This document shows positions 7,989 to 17,368 of a stretch of DNA of 64,000 nucleotides, piece after piece. Position numbers and translations under genes: made by a program. Where the stretch lies: NCBI GenBank assembly GCA_934700345.1, contig CAKUXP010000015.1, positions 9,379 through 73,378 on the forward strand, read 5' to 3'. Source of the stretch: an uncultured Fibrobacter sp. Its GTDB lineage: Bacteria > Fibrobacterota > Fibrobacteria > Fibrobacterales > Fibrobacteraceae. Under the pieces are notes generated by a model. It ran no database searches. It saw only the letters and a list, made by a program, of their open reading frames with translations, and was not told the origin of the DNA. How positions within the stretch are numbered: position 1 is the first letter of the stretch; the number at the start of each line of letters is the position of its first letter.

Positions 7989-9074
7989 ATGCGAAACAAA
8001 GTCCTGCCCTTCTTGCTTTCCCTTTCGGCTTTTGCGCTCGCGGCGACGCATTCGCTTTTTGAAAATCCGGACATCACGACGGAATATTCCGAACTTCTCC
8101 GGGAGAAAAACGCGCGGAACGATTCCCTCCTGCCCGCTTTGGACGGGGACAAGGCATTTGCCGAGCTGCTCCGCCAAAACCCGAATTTCTGGAGCTTGGA
8201 GCGACTGGACCGGGAAGGGGAAATGCTCACGAAGCTCAAGGCGAAAATCGTCTATATCGACGGTATCCGCGAGGAAGCCTACTGCAGGCTTGACAAGGAC
8301 GCTTCGCAGGCGGGAGAATGGCATCTGGAAATCGGGGTCGATTTTGTGAGCGCTGCGTCGAATACGGTGGGAATCCACGTGCAGCAATGTCTGAACATGG
8401 TCCGCGACGAACTCGGCTATCTGGTGAGGAAAGGCGACAAGGTGATTGCTGTTCCCCCGAAAAAGGTTATCGAAAAGATCAAGGATGTCGAAATTCCGGC
8501 GGCGATCGACGTGGACTTGCAGCAAAAGCTTTTGACGGCGCACGAAGAGGTGAACCTGACGGGAAACTGCCCCAAAGGAATCGAAAGCTACCTGATTTTG
8601 CGCGACGTCTGGAACCAGGTCAAAAACGAGAAGATGGATATCGTTGCGATCAACGATAGATTAAACGCCAAGGTCAATGGCGGGCACAGCATCAAGACCT
8701 GCGCCTTTAGCACGGAATGGAACAAGCGCTACCAGGGAAGGGCTTCGTTTGAATGCGATATCGACGCGGAGACTTGCGATTATGAAGATTCGGAAGACGG
8801 CAAGTCGCGCTGGGTTTGGAATTTCGAAGCGAATCGCTTTGAATACAAGAGAAAGAAATTTCTGTTCTTTGGAATTGGGCCGAAGAGCATCCACGATGGC
8901 GGAACGATGATGGATCTGCGCCTCGTTCGGCTTTCGACGACGCTTTACCTCGAAGGGTTTATGAACGAGAAGGGGGAACCTGTCGCGCTCGGGCTTGTCA
9001 TCTTGCCAAATGAAAAGGATGAATACGAGGAATATGACGATTCGGACGAGGATTCGTATGAGTATGAGGAGTGA
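7989..9074 (+). CDS. secreted protein of unknown function with acidic C-terminal tail
   Basis: I do not recognise this family. The 361-aa product begins with a signal peptide (MRNKVLPFLLSLSAFALAA, cleavage expected near residue 19-20), so it is probably periplasmic or outer-membrane associated. The mature part is charged, has several cysteines (for example YCRLD, VQQCLNM, TGNCPKG, IKTCAF, FECDIDAETCDY) and ends with about 20 residues that are almost all Asp, Glu, Tyr and Ser. An aromatic-rich stretch around residues 270-300 suggests beta structure. It stands alone between the metal permease and a PDZ gene. Probably restricted to this lineage. Confidence 0.75.
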   Translation: MRNKVLPFLLSLSAFALAATHSLFENPDITTEYSELLREKNARNDSLLPALDGDKAFAELLRQNPNFWSLERLDREGEMLTKLKAKIVYIDGIREEAYCRLDKDASQAGEWHLEIGVDFVSAASNTVGIHVQQCLNMVRDELGYLVRKGDKVIAVPPKKVIEKIKDVEIPAAIDVDLQQKLLTAHEEVNLTGNCPKGIESYLILRDVWNQVKNEKMDIVAINDRLNAKVNGGHSIKTCAFSTEWNKRYQGRASFECDIDAETCDYEDSEDGKSRWVWNFEANRFEYKRKKFLFFGIGPKSIHDGGTMMDLRLVRLSTTLYLEGFMNEKGEPVALGLVILPNEKDEYEEYDDSDEDSYEYEE

Positions 9075-9183
9075 GGCTACCCGGAGCTTCGCGGAACATT
9101 AAACATCTTTTTTGCCGTGGCCGGCATCGTTTCGCTCAAAAGGAAAGTATATTTAGATGAGAATTTTTGGATAAGGAGAAACA

Positions 9184-9996
9184 ATGAAAAAGTTTACCTT
9201 GACAGTATCGGCTTTGGTCCTTGCCGCATCGGCTTTTGCCGGTGAACGTTTTGGCGGTATCGGCGTCACCATCTACGCGACGTCAAACGGTGTCCGCGTT
9301 GTCGATGTCATTCCGGGGTCCCCGGCGGCTTTGGCGGGGCTTGAATCCGACGACAGGATTCTCGCGGTCGATGGCAGGTCGCTTGCGGGGAACTCCCTCG
9401 ACATCTCCAAGGACATTCTCCGCGGAACGGTCGGAAAACCGCTGGAACTTTCTGTCCTCCGCGAAAGGGATACGCTTTCCGTAACGCTTCGCCGAGCGAA
9501 CATTTCCGTGGAAGACATTGCCGAAGGCGATGTGAAGGATTGGTATGGCGAAGACCAGGAAGCCTATTCGCCGGATGAAATCGCCGAAGTCGCCCGCAAG
9601 TCGCTCGCAAACGATTACACGCTGCTTTCCGTGATGAAGGACGGTCGTGTCATTCCCGATTCGATAAACGTTTCCGCTTCTTCGCTTTCCGCCGTGTCGG
9701 TGGAGAACTCGGATGGGGAAAACAAGCCGGTGGTGAAGTCCCGGTTGGTTCGTGCGGCCGGCTCCCTGGAACGGATGGACCGCGAGCAGGTAACGGTGAA
9801 TCTTCGCGCGGAAGGTCCGACGGCGATTCGCATCGTAAGCGCGAACGGCGAAGTGGTCGAACGGCTTTTCCGAAAAGATGCGAAGGCCGGTTCCCAGGCG
9901 TTCTGCTGGAACGGCAAGGGGGCTGCTTCGGGGCGCTACATCGTTCACATCGACCAGAACGATGCGTCTTCCGCTGTGTCGGTTGAACTCCGTTAA
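9184..9996 (+). CDS. secreted PDZ-domain protein with FlgD-like C-terminal domain
   Basis: 270-aa exported protein. A signal peptide (MKKFTLTVSALVLAASAFA) is followed at about residues 20-105 by a PDZ domain: GGIGVTIY, VVDVIPGSPAALAGLESDDRILAVDG, then GKPLELSVLRE and TLSVTLRRA. The middle is acidic. The C-terminal 70 residues (EGPTAIRIVSANGEVVERLF ... AFCWNGKGAASGRYIVHI) have the pattern of the FlgD/Ig-like domain often found at the C-terminus of secreted FCB-group proteins. No protease domain is attached, so it is probably a binding or scaffold protein in the periplasm. The RBS AAGGAG lies before ATG 9184 and a TATATTT box about 30 bp upstream. A strong terminator follows, so it is likely monocistronic. 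Confidence 0.8.
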   Translation: MKKFTLTVSALVLAASAFAGERFGGIGVTIYATSNGVRVVDVIPGSPAALAGLESDDRILAVDGRSLAGNSLDISKDILRGTVGKPLELSVLRERDTLSVTLRRANISVEDIAEGDVKDWYGEDQEAYSPDEIAEVARKSLANDYTLLSVMKDGRVIPDSINVSASSLSAVSVENSDGENKPVVKSRLVRAAGSLERMDREQVTVNLRAEGPTAIRIVSANGEVVERLFRKDAKAGSQAFCWNGKGAASGRYIVHIDQNDASSAVSVELR

Positions 9997-10016
9997 CGTC
10001 TTCCTTTTGGTTCGAT

Positions 10017-10050
10017 AAAGGCTTCTGTTTGGACAGGAGCCTTTCCTTTT
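10017..10050 (+). terminator. Rho-independent terminator after the PDZ gene
   Basis: The 12-bp stem AAAGGCTTCTGT / ACAGGAGCCTTT (one G-U pair) with loop TTGG is followed by the T-rich CCTTTTCT. It ends the PDZ gene transcript. The right half also overlaps the promoter region of the following lptD gene. Confidence 0.85.
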
Positions 10051-10059
10051 CTATTATTG
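10028..10059 (+). promoter_or_regulatory. candidate Bacteroidetes-type promoter of lptD
   Basis: TTTG at 10028-10031 is separated by 20 bases from TATTATTG at 10052-10059, and the GTG start of lptD follows four bases later. This is the best match in the window to the TTTG-N19-21-TAnnTTTG promoter of the Bacteroidetes, although TATTATTG has A in place of the first T of TTT. It lies partly inside the terminator hairpin of the preceding gene. Confidence 0.5.
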
Positions 10060-10063
10060 GCGA

Positions 10064-12526
10064 GTGATGTTCACTGCGAAAAAGTCGAAAGTTTTCGGGT
10101 GCCTGTTCGGATGGGTGCTCTTTTTGGCTTCGCTTTCTTTTTCGGAGGAACTCACCCGGTTGGAATTGCCGGAACGTCCGGAGGTTCCCGATTCCACGGC
10201 AGCGGATTCGTCTTCGGATTGGTTCGGCGGAACGAGGGATTCGACGCTGGCGGATACGGTCGAATACCATGCCGTGGACCTGCAATACGATGTGAGCGCT
10301 TCGACATTCAACCTGAACGACAAGGCGCAGCTGAAGTATCGGACGGTGACGCTCGACGCGGATACGATTCGATTCAACCAGAAGGATCAGGTCTTGCAGG
10401 CGAGCGGCGATCCTGTGCTGCGAGAAACGCGAAATTCGTCTTTGGCTGGTTACCGGATGAAATACAATATGAAATCCCGGGTGGGCGAAGTCTATTACGC
10501 GACGACGTTTCAGGACAATAACCAGCTGAACGGGATGGAAGTGCGGAGGCTTCCCGATTCGCGGCTTCTGATAGCTCGGGGCGATTTCAGCACATGCGAC
10601 GATACGACGCACCAGCATTACTATTTCTACGGAAGGCGGATGGTCGTAAAGCCAAAGGAGAGCGTGACGGCTCGGCCTGTCGTCCTGAATATCGCGGATG
10701 TCCCTGTCGCCGTCTTGCCGATGATTGTCGCCCCGCTCAAGAGCGGTCGCCGTTCGGGGTTTCTGACTCCGAAATTCGGCGGCGACCAGGTGCAGGGATT
10801 CTACATCAAGAATGTCGGGTTTTACTATGCGCCGAACGATTACTGGGATGCGACGACTTCGGGGGATATTGTCGAAGGTTCTTCGGCGAATTTCGAAAAG
10901 ACGACGCTTTCCGAAACGATCCGCTACAAGTGGCGGTATCGCCTAGACGGAAATATCACCTATACGAGCTATCTGGAACAGTTTGACTTTGCGAACAGCG
11001 GCTACGACATTTCGTTCAACCACAACCAAAATCTGACGCCCGACGGCAAGCACACCCTTTCCGGTTCGGGATCCTTCGTTTCGAGCCAGAGGGTGAGACA
11101 GGATAACGGCCTCACTTCGGAAACAATCCTGAACCAGCAGGCGAACGCACAGATGACCTATTCGGGAAAGTTCGGGACGAACAAGAGCCTCACCGTGAAG
11201 GCTTCCCAGCAGTATAACTTGGTGACGGGCAACAAGGAACGCCAGATTCCCGATGTCCAGTTCCGCATGAGCGGGCAGCTTTTCGATTTTGAACGAGACG
11301 AGGACGAGGCTCGCGAGGCTTCCTTTCTAGACAAGTTCAACTATTCCTTTACAAACCGTTTTAATTTGTATGAAAAGGTCGCGCCGGATACCGTGCGGGA
11401 TATCGATACGGTCGCCTGGTACACGGGCTACCTGGGGACCTATTCCCTGGACTATTCGGGTTCGCTTTTCGATGTCATCAATTTGACACCGCGAGCGACC
11501 TTCACGGGAATGTGGAGCGGGAACCGCTGGATAAATCCGAACGATTCCGCCAAGTACCGCAAGCAGCGCAGCGGTTTCAACCCGGAAAAGGACGAATACG
11601 GCGAATTCTTCTACAACCACAATTACAGCCTGACCGCTGACACGAAACTCTACGGAATCTGGATGCCGGAAATCGGTCGCTTTACGGGAATTCGCCATGT
11701 CCTTTCGCCGAGCGTTTCCTATACGTATGCGCCAAAGATGGACACGAACAGGTATTTCGTGAAGCATCCGCTCTTAGGCCAGACGCCTTACCAGACGGAA
11801 CAGAAGGCTATCGGGCTTTCCCTTTCGAACGATTTCGATATCAAGTATCTGAAGACGGCAAGCCGGACGAGAAAATCCGAGGACGGCAAGGATTCGACGA
11901 CTTCGGAAGATATCTACGGGACGCGTCGCCTGGTGACTACATCCCATTCGACGTCCTACAACTTTGCTGCGGATTCGCTCCAGTGGTCGGATATCAGTTC
12001 TTCGTTCGGTTTCCAGGTCTTGCCGAACTACCTTTTTACCATCCGGACTCGGCACAGCTTCTACCACAGGTTCGAAGAGGATCCAAACAAGGTCCGGATT
12101 CCTGAGCTCACCTATTGGGGTTACGATCTGTCGAAAAAGTTCAACTGGTCGGGGAGCTTCAATTCCGGGCTTCCTTCCCAGATGGGAAAATACCGGAAGG
12201 ATTCCTGGTCGGCGAGCCTCGACTACCGTTATTCCTTTTCGAGTACGCGCGTCGGGCACAAGGTTTTCCGGGATAATGTTTCCCATTCGACGGGAATTTC
12301 GGCTTCGCTCCATCCGACCGAAAACTGGTCCATGACCTACACGACCCGCTACAGCTATACCGAGGGCCGTTTCGCTTCGCACGAGTTTACGTTCGACCGG
12401 ACGCTGCACTGCTGGAAAATCGATTTTACGTGGACTCCGGCGGGACCTGCCGCAGGCTGGAGCTTTGCTGTCTATGTCAAGGATCTGCCGGACATCCGCC
12501 TGAACGCGGCGAGTACGGATGATTGA
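10064..12526 (+). CDS. lptD: LPS-assembly outer-membrane protein, LptD-like
   Basis: Outer-membrane translocon that inserts lipopolysaccharide into the outer leaflet. The 820-aa product has an N-terminal signal or anchor (about residues 10-28), an OstA/LptA-like periplasmic jellyroll at about residues 65-180 (VEYHAVDLQYDVSASTFNLNDKAQLKYR, LDADTIRFN, LQASGDPVL), the LptD signature FSTCDDTTHQHYYFYGRRM with RSGFLTPKFG, and a long beta-barrel of alternating aromatic and polar strands to the C-terminus. Two overlapping starts exist: GTG 10064 lies four bases after a TATTATTG element, and ATG 10067 follows immediately. The size matches LptD of E. coli (784 aa). The partner LptE is not evident nearby. 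Confidence 0.88.
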   Translation: MMFTAKKSKVFGCLFGWVLFLASLSFSEELTRLELPERPEVPDSTAADSSSDWFGGTRDSTLADTVEYHAVDLQYDVSASTFNLNDKAQLKYRTVTLDADTIRFNQKDQVLQASGDPVLRETRNSSLAGYRMKYNMKSRVGEVYYATTFQDNNQLNGMEVRRLPDSRLLIARGDFSTCDDTTHQHYYFYGRRMVVKPKESVTARPVVLNIADVPVAVLPMIVAPLKSGRRSGFLTPKFGGDQVQGFYIKNVGFYYAPNDYWDATTSGDIVEGSSANFEKTTLSETIRYKWRYRLDGNITYTSYLEQFDFANSGYDISFNHNQNLTPDGKHTLSGSGSFVSSQRVRQDNGLTSETILNQQANAQMTYSGKFGTNKSLTVKASQQYNLVTGNKERQIPDVQFRMSGQLFDFERDEDEAREASFLDKFNYSFTNRFNLYEKVAPDTVRDIDTVAWYTGYLGTYSLDYSGSLFDVINLTPRATFTGMWSGNRWINPNDSAKYRKQRSGFNPEKDEYGEFFYNHNYSLTADTKLYGIWMPEIGRFTGIRHVLSPSVSYTYAPKMDTNRYFVKHPLLGQTPYQTEQKAIGLSLSNDFDIKYLKTASRTRKSEDGKDSTTSEDIYGTRRLVTTSHSTSYNFAADSLQWSDISSSFGFQVLPNYLFTIRTRHSFYHRFEEDPNKVRIPELTYWGYDLSKKFNWSGSFNSGLPSQMGKYRKDSWSASLDYRYSFSSTRVGHKVFRDNVSHSTGISASLHPTENWSMTYTTRYSYTEGRFASHEFTFDRTLHCWKIDFTWTPAGPAAGWSFAVYVKDLPDIRLNAASTDD

Positions 12527-12607
12527 TCGTTTAAAATGCCGGCATTTATTAATTCACCAAAACAAATTTTTACATCTTCCCGCTTCAAAAAAATTTAATT
12601 CTTCCTT

Positions 12608-13621
12608 ATGCCGAAAGTCTTGTTATTCCTCTTTGTGTCCGTCGCGGTTCTTTTTGCCGAAGAAACCTTGCCCGTTTATCAGAAGGGAAATCCAAAATCC
12701 CGCGTCCTGGGTTATCTCGGGGCTTCGGACAAGGTTGTCGAACTGCCGATACCCCCCAAGAAAAAGAAGGTCGTGGAATATGTCAAGCAGAAAAATTCCA
12801 AAAAGAAAAAGCGCATCGTGAAGTATGTGAATGTCGAACCGAAGGAGCCTCCGGAATTCATCCCGGTGAAAACGAAGTTTGCCAAAAAAGGCTTTGTTCG
12901 CCGGGCGGACTATTCCCGGTTCAAGGAACGCGCCAAGGATTTGAGCGGTGTCTATTCCTCGGCGACGGGAAGCGTGGTGCTTTCAAAATCCCCAAACTCG
13001 CCGGAAAGGTTCAACATCCGTATCCAGAACGGACCGGAGAGCGATCGCGCGGAAATCGAAATGGGGAATGTCCCCGCTCGGAATGTCTCCGGGCACATGC
13101 GCTTTACCTATTCGGAACCGGGCTGCAACCTGGAAATCGATCTTTTTGAGCGCAAGGTTCGGGTTGCCCAAAAGGGCTGCGAGGAATACAATTCAGGGCA
13201 GGCGTCCCTTTTCGGAAACTATGAAAGCTATGCGGAATACCGCCACCGGGCGGAAGTCTTTCGCGACAGGGAAGTCCGCGCTTCTTTCAAGAAGTTCACC
13301 TGGTGTCCGGAAGGTCCCGCTTCTTGCGAAAAGATCCGCGACGAGGAAGACTGTTCGGTCGAAATCGTCTGGAGCAAGGATTCGCAGGGAATCATCGAAC
13401 GCCGTTGCGGTGATATGGTCCACAAGTATCGCCCGATGGAGCGCATGATTCCGCACAAGTCGGATTTTTACCGAGGCGAAAAGCCTGTCATGCTCAAGGC
13501 AAAGCGGACGGACATGGCGAATGAATGGATGGTCTGGTCATACTACCCGAAAGCGCAGCGCTTCAAGATGGTCCGGTTTGGCGCACGTCCCGACATTGCC
13601 TACGCGGAAATTTACGAATAG
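12608..13621 (+). CDS. secreted basic protein of unknown function
   Basis: Not recognised. The 337-aa product starts with a signal peptide (MPKVLLFLFVSVAVLFA) followed by a segment resembling the start of an SH3-like domain (ETLPVYQKGNPKSRVLGYLGASDKVVEL) and then a strongly Lys-rich stretch (residues 56-75, PPKKKKVVEYVKQKNSKKKK). The C-terminal 220 residues form a compact region with paired cysteines (PGCNLEIDL, KGCEEY, WCPEGPASC, EEDCS, ERRCGD) suggesting disulfides in the periplasm. The upstream box TAATTCTT is four bases from the ATG and no RBS is present. The region around residues 107-180 may be a small beta-barrel that reports on solutes, but this is speculation. Confidence 0.7.
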   Translation: MPKVLLFLFVSVAVLFAEETLPVYQKGNPKSRVLGYLGASDKVVELPIPPKKKKVVEYVKQKNSKKKKRIVKYVNVEPKEPPEFIPVKTKFAKKGFVRRADYSRFKERAKDLSGVYSSATGSVVLSKSPNSPERFNIRIQNGPESDRAEIEMGNVPARNVSGHMRFTYSEPGCNLEIDLFERKVRVAQKGCEEYNSGQASLFGNYESYAEYRHRAEVFRDREVRASFKKFTWCPEGPASCEKIRDEEDCSVEIVWSKDSQGIIERRCGDMVHKYRPMERMIPHKSDFYRGEKPVMLKAKRTDMANEWMVWSYYPKAQRFKMVRFGARPDIAYAEIYE

Positions 13622-13655
13622 GTTTTTCGAGAAATCGGGCTTGAAGGCGAGATGC

Positions 13656-13686
13656 AAAAAAGTCCCCATTTTCATGGGAACTTTTA
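13656..13686. terminator. bidirectional terminator between convergent genes
   Basis: The 11-bp stem AAAAGTCCCCA / TGGGAACTTTT (one G-U pair) with loop TTTTCA has A-runs on its left and T-runs on its right, so it can act as a terminator in both directions. It lies between the secreted basic protein (+) and typA (-), whose stops are 94 bp apart. Confidence 0.8.
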
Positions 13687-13714
13687 CTCGATAGGTTTCT
13701 AAAACCGGCAGTCC

Positions 13715-15571
13715 TTAATCGTCTTCTTCTTCGACGGGGGACTTGGATTCCTGCTTGCGCTTGTGCGGGTCGAGCGTAATCTTTCTCAGGCGGAGCGCTT
13801 GCGGGGTTACTTCCACGCATTCATCGTCGTTGATGAACGTGACGCATTCTTCGAGCGTCATGCGGCGGTAGGGCGTCAGCTGGATGTTGTCGTCCGAGGC
13901 CTTGGAGCGCATGTTCGTGAGGTGCTTCCCCTTGGTCGCGTTCACGATGATGTCCGTCGTGCGGTTGTGCTCGCCGATGATCATGCCCGGATAGACTTCC
14001 GTCGCCGGCGGGATAAAGAGCGCACCGCGGTCTTCGAGCTTGGAAAGCGCATAGCTCGCCGCGGGACCCGGTTCCTTGGCGATGAGGACGCCGTTCGTGC
14101 GGGCCGGAATGTCTCCCTTGTAAGGTTCGAAGTCGAGGAAGAGCGACTGCGAAACGGCATATCCCTTAGACAGCGAGAGCAGCTTGGATCGAACGCCTAG
14201 AAGTCCGCGGCTCGGGACCTTGTACTCCAGCGTGACTCGGTTGTTCTCGTCCGTGTTCATATCGATCATTTCGCCCTTGCGGCGTCCGAGTTCCTCGATT
14301 ACGGGACCGCTGTACTCCGAGGGGACTTCGACCTTGAACTTTTCGACCGGTTCGAGCAGCTTTCCGTTTTCGTCTTTCTGGAAGATGACCTGCGGGGATC
14401 CGATCGTAAACTCGTAAAGTTCGCGGCGCATGCTCTCGATGAGAATCGTGAGATGCAGGATGCCGCGCCCCGAAACCTTGAACGTCGAAGCGCCGTCCGC
14501 CTTTTCGACGAGGAGCGCGGGGTCCGCCATGTGGGCGCGTTCGAGGCGTTCGGCGAGGTTGTTGCCGGTGAGGAACTTTCCGCCGCCCTTGCCGGCGAGC
14601 GGTGACGTGTTCACGGTGAAGAGCATGGAAATTGTCGGCGGGTCGATGTGGATGCGCGGCAGGTGGACAGGCTTATCGACCGAGGAAAGCGTGTCGCCGA
14701 TGTCGAACATTTCGAGACCCGCTATCTGGATGATTTCGCCCGGACCCGCCTCTTCGATGGGGACGGACTGGATGCCTTCGTAGTGGAGAATCTTCTGGAT
14801 GCGGATGTTCTTTATCTTCGGGGTCGCCGAATCGTCGTCTGTCATAAAGCTCTGGGCGACCGTCATGCCGGTCTTGAACGTTCCCTGCTGGACGCGTCCT
14901 ACGGCCATCCGACCGAGGAAGCTCGAGTATTCAAGCGTGCTTATCTGGAGAAGCGGTGCCGCGTTCGGGTCTCCCTTCGGCGCGGGAATCTTGTCGATAA
15001 CAAGGTCCATCAGGATACGGAGATCTCCGTCCGGATCGGAAACTTCCTTGCGGCAGATGCCCTTGCGCCCGCTCGCATAGACGCACGAGAAGTCGAGCTG
15101 CTGTTCGTTCGCGTCGAGTTCGCAGAAAAGGTCGAAAACCTTGTTGAGCGCATCGTGCGGATTACAGCCGTCGCGGTCAATCTTGTTGATAACGACAATC
15201 GGGGTGAGTCCGAGCGAAAGCGCTTTTTGCGTCACGAAGCGCGTCTGGGCCATCGGGCCTTCGAACGCATCGACAATCAGAAGTACACCGTCAACGGTCC
15301 CGAGGACGCGTTCCACCTGGCCGCCAAAATCCGCGTGCCCCGGTGTATCGACGATGTTGATGTGGTAGCCTTTGTAGCTGACGCTTGCGTTTTTCGAGAG
15401 AATCGTGATGCCGCGTTCCCGCTCGATAGCTCCGGAGTCCATAACGCGTTCGTTCACTTCTTCGCCTTCGTGGAACGTGCCGCACTGTTTGAGAATCTGG
15501 TCGACGAGCGTCGTCTTGCCGTGGTCAACATGCGCGATAATCGCAATGTTTCTGATTTTGTTCTGATCCAT
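13715..15571 (-). CDS. typA: ribosome-associated GTPase TypA/BipA
   Basis: Translational GTPase of the EF-G/LepA group needed for ribosome assembly and stress growth. The 618-aa length is that of TypA. G1 is AHVDHGKTTL (residues 13-22), switch I MDSGAIERERGITI, G3 DTPGHADFGGQVERVL, and G4 VVINKIDRDG. Domains II and III and the TypA C-terminal region are present, ending VTPQALRLRKITLDPHKRKQESKSPVEEEDD, with a basic then acidic tail. The ATG at 15571 lies about 300 bp from the divergent ilvC. A bidirectional hairpin terminates it. Confidence 0.97.
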   Translation of the reverse strand: MDQNKIRNIAIIAHVDHGKTTLVDQILKQCGTFHEGEEVNERVMDSGAIERERGITILSKNASVSYKGYHINIVDTPGHADFGGQVERVLGTVDGVLLIVDAFEGPMAQTRFVTQKALSLGLTPIVVINKIDRDGCNPHDALNKVFDLFCELDANEQQLDFSCVYASGRKGICRKEVSDPDGDLRILMDLVIDKIPAPKGDPNAAPLLQISTLEYSSFLGRMAVGRVQQGTFKTGMTVAQSFMTDDDSATPKIKNIRIQKILHYEGIQSVPIEEAGPGEIIQIAGLEMFDIGDTLSSVDKPVHLPRIHIDPPTISMLFTVNTSPLAGKGGGKFLTGNNLAERLERAHMADPALLVEKADGASTFKVSGRGILHLTILIESMRRELYEFTIGSPQVIFQKDENGKLLEPVEKFKVEVPSEYSGPVIEELGRRKGEMIDMNTDENNRVTLEYKVPSRGLLGVRSKLLSLSKGYAVSQSLFLDFEPYKGDIPARTNGVLIAKEPGPAASYALSKLEDRGALFIPPATEVYPGMIIGEHNRTTDIIVNATKGKHLTNMRSKASDDNIQLTPYRRMTLEECVTFINDDECVEVTPQALRLRKITLDPHKRKQESKSPVEEEDD

Positions 15572-15869
15572 CTTGGATATCCTGTTTTGGGTACTTCAGG
15601 TACTCTTTTATTTGGCGCAAAATTTAGAAAATTATGGCGGAATGTCGGGATTTGTCCCTAAAAGCCGATAGCGAAATTTCGAAATTCGGTCCGTTGGACG
15701 CGTGAACCTGCCGCCTACGGATTCGCAGGCTGGGTTCTCTGACGATTCGGGCAAAGCTTGTCTGCCCATACGGGATGGATTTCTGGAATTCCCTGTCCCG
15801 CATCACATCTCGAACCCAAAATTTTTTCTAGATTATCGCGCGAAGCAATTTTTACATTCGAGGTAAAAG
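15572..15869. other. 298-bp divergent intergenic region typA/ilvC
   Basis: No coding frame is convincing here. It must carry the promoters of typA and ilvC. Small hairpins are visible, for example GGGCA/TGCCC at about 15749-15767 and CGAAATTTCG at about 15673-15682, but I see no leader peptide rich in Ile, Val or Leu codons and no T-run that would make a classical ilv attenuator. The stretch TTTCTAGATTAT ends about 35 bp before the ilvC ATG and may be its -10 region; AGGT is close to the start. Confidence 0.4.
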
Positions 15870-17354
15870 ATGAACTACTTCAATACGCTCCCTCTTCGCA
15901 AGAAGATCGAAGAACTGGGTCATTGCCGTTTCATGGAAGCTTCCGAATTCTCTCGCGGAACCGAAGCTCTCCAGGGAAAGAAAATCGTGATTATCGGTTG
16001 CGGCGCCCAGGGCCTTCACCAGGGGCTTGACCTGCGCGACAGCGGCCTTGACGTTTCCTATGCTCTCCGCGAATCCGCTATCCAGGAAAAGCGCGCCTCT
16101 TACAAGAACGCGACGGAAAACGGCTTCAAGGTCGGCACCTACCAGGAACTCATTCCGAGCGCGGACCTCGTATTGAACCTCACACCGGACAAGCAGCACC
16201 ACAACGTGATTCCGCAGATCATGCCGCTCATGAAGAAGGGCGCGGTCCTTTCCTACAGCCACGGCTTCAACATGATTGAAGAAGGCCAGCAGATCCGCGA
16301 CGATATCACGGTCATCATGTGCGCTCCGAAGGGTCCGGGTTCCGAAGTTCGCGCCGAATACGTCCGCGGTTTCGGAATGCCTTGCCTTATCGCCGTCCAG
16401 GCGGATCACGATCCGGAAGGAAAGGGCTGGGACTATGCGAAAGCTTATGCGGCGGGTCTCCATGCGGACCGTGCGGGCGTTCTCGAAAGCTCCTTTATCG
16501 CCGAAGTCAAGTCCGACCTGATGGGCGAGCAGACGATTCTCTGCGGAATGCTCCAGACGGGAACGCTCCTCGGCTTTGACCACATGGTCAAGGAAGGCAT
16601 TGAACCGCACTATGCGGCAAAGCTTCTCCAGTATGGCTGGGAGACGATTTCCGAAGCCCTGAAGCACGGCGGTATCACGAACATGATGGACCGCCTTTCG
16701 AACCCGGCGAAGATTCGCGCCTACGAACTTTCCGTGGAACTGAAGAAGATCATGACCGATCTTTACCGCAAGCACCAGGACGACATCATTTCGGGCGAAT
16801 TCTCCGCGACGATGATGAAGGACTGGGAAGCGGGCGACAAGGACCTTCTCACATGGCGTGAAGAGACCGGCAAGACCGCGTTCGAACAGACCTCCGCCTC
16901 CGAAGACAAGATTACGGAACAGGAATACTTTGACCGCGGCGTCCTCATGGTCGCAATGCTCAAGGCCGGTTCCGAACTTGCGTTCGAAACGATGACCGCT
17001 TCGGGCATGAAGCCGATGAGCGCTTACTACGAGACCTTGCACGAGATTCCGCTGATTGCGAACCTCATCGCCCGCAAGAAACTCTACGAGATGAACCGCG
17101 TCATCAGCGATACCGCCGAATACGGCTGCTACCTTTTTGCGAACCGCTGCATCCCGCTTCTCCAGGACTTCATGAAGCAGATCAAGAAGGAAGATCTAGG
17201 CGAAGTCTATGGCGCGGGCAAGGGCAACGGCGTCGATAACGTCAAGCTCATCGAAGTGAACAAGGCCATTCGCCAGCATCCGACCGAGATCATCGGTGCG
17301 TGGCTCCGCGCCCGCATGACCGGCATGACCGAGATTGCGGTCGCTACCAAGTAA
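15870..17354 (+). CDS. ilvC: ketol-acid reductoisomerase, class II (long form)
   Basis: NADPH-dependent enzyme of valine, isoleucine and leucine synthesis that isomerises and reduces acetolactate or acetohydroxybutyrate. At 494 aa it is the long, E. coli-type class II form with a duplicated C-terminal domain. The Rossmann motif KIVIIGCGAQGLHQGL is at about residues 38-53; CAPKGPGSEVR and FGMPCLIAVQ follow. Metal-binding acidic residues occur in EVKSDLMGEQTILCG and in the second C-terminal repeat. It stands alone between its own promoter region and a terminator, with no ilvB/ilvD neighbours. Confidence 0.97.
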   Translation: MNYFNTLPLRKKIEELGHCRFMEASEFSRGTEALQGKKIVIIGCGAQGLHQGLDLRDSGLDVSYALRESAIQEKRASYKNATENGFKVGTYQELIPSADLVLNLTPDKQHHNVIPQIMPLMKKGAVLSYSHGFNMIEEGQQIRDDITVIMCAPKGPGSEVRAEYVRGFGMPCLIAVQADHDPEGKGWDYAKAYAAGLHADRAGVLESSFIAEVKSDLMGEQTILCGMLQTGTLLGFDHMVKEGIEPHYAAKLLQYGWETISEALKHGGITNMMDRLSNPAKIRAYELSVELKKIMTDLYRKHQDDIISGEFSATMMKDWEAGDKDLLTWREETGKTAFEQTSASEDKITEQEYFDRGVLMVAMLKAGSELAFETMTASGMKPMSAYYETLHEIPLIANLIARKKLYEMNRVISDTAEYGCYLFANRCIPLLQDFMKQIKKEDLGEVYGAGKGNGVDNVKLIEVNKAIRQHPTEIIGAWLRARMTGMTEIAVATK

Positions 17355-17368
17355 TCGGCCCGAAATTT

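Noticed and set aside
12533..12546. Palindrome AAATGCCGGCATTT after lptD as a terminator
   Set aside because: No T-run follows and the stem is only six or seven bases; too weak to call.
14648..15661. 337-codon open frame opposite typA
   Set aside because: The opposite strand encodes a complete TypA with all G motifs; the antisense product has no family features.
15572..15869. ilv-type attenuator or leader peptide before ilvC
   Set aside because: No short frame rich in Ile/Val/Leu codons and no terminator with T-run upstream of the gene.
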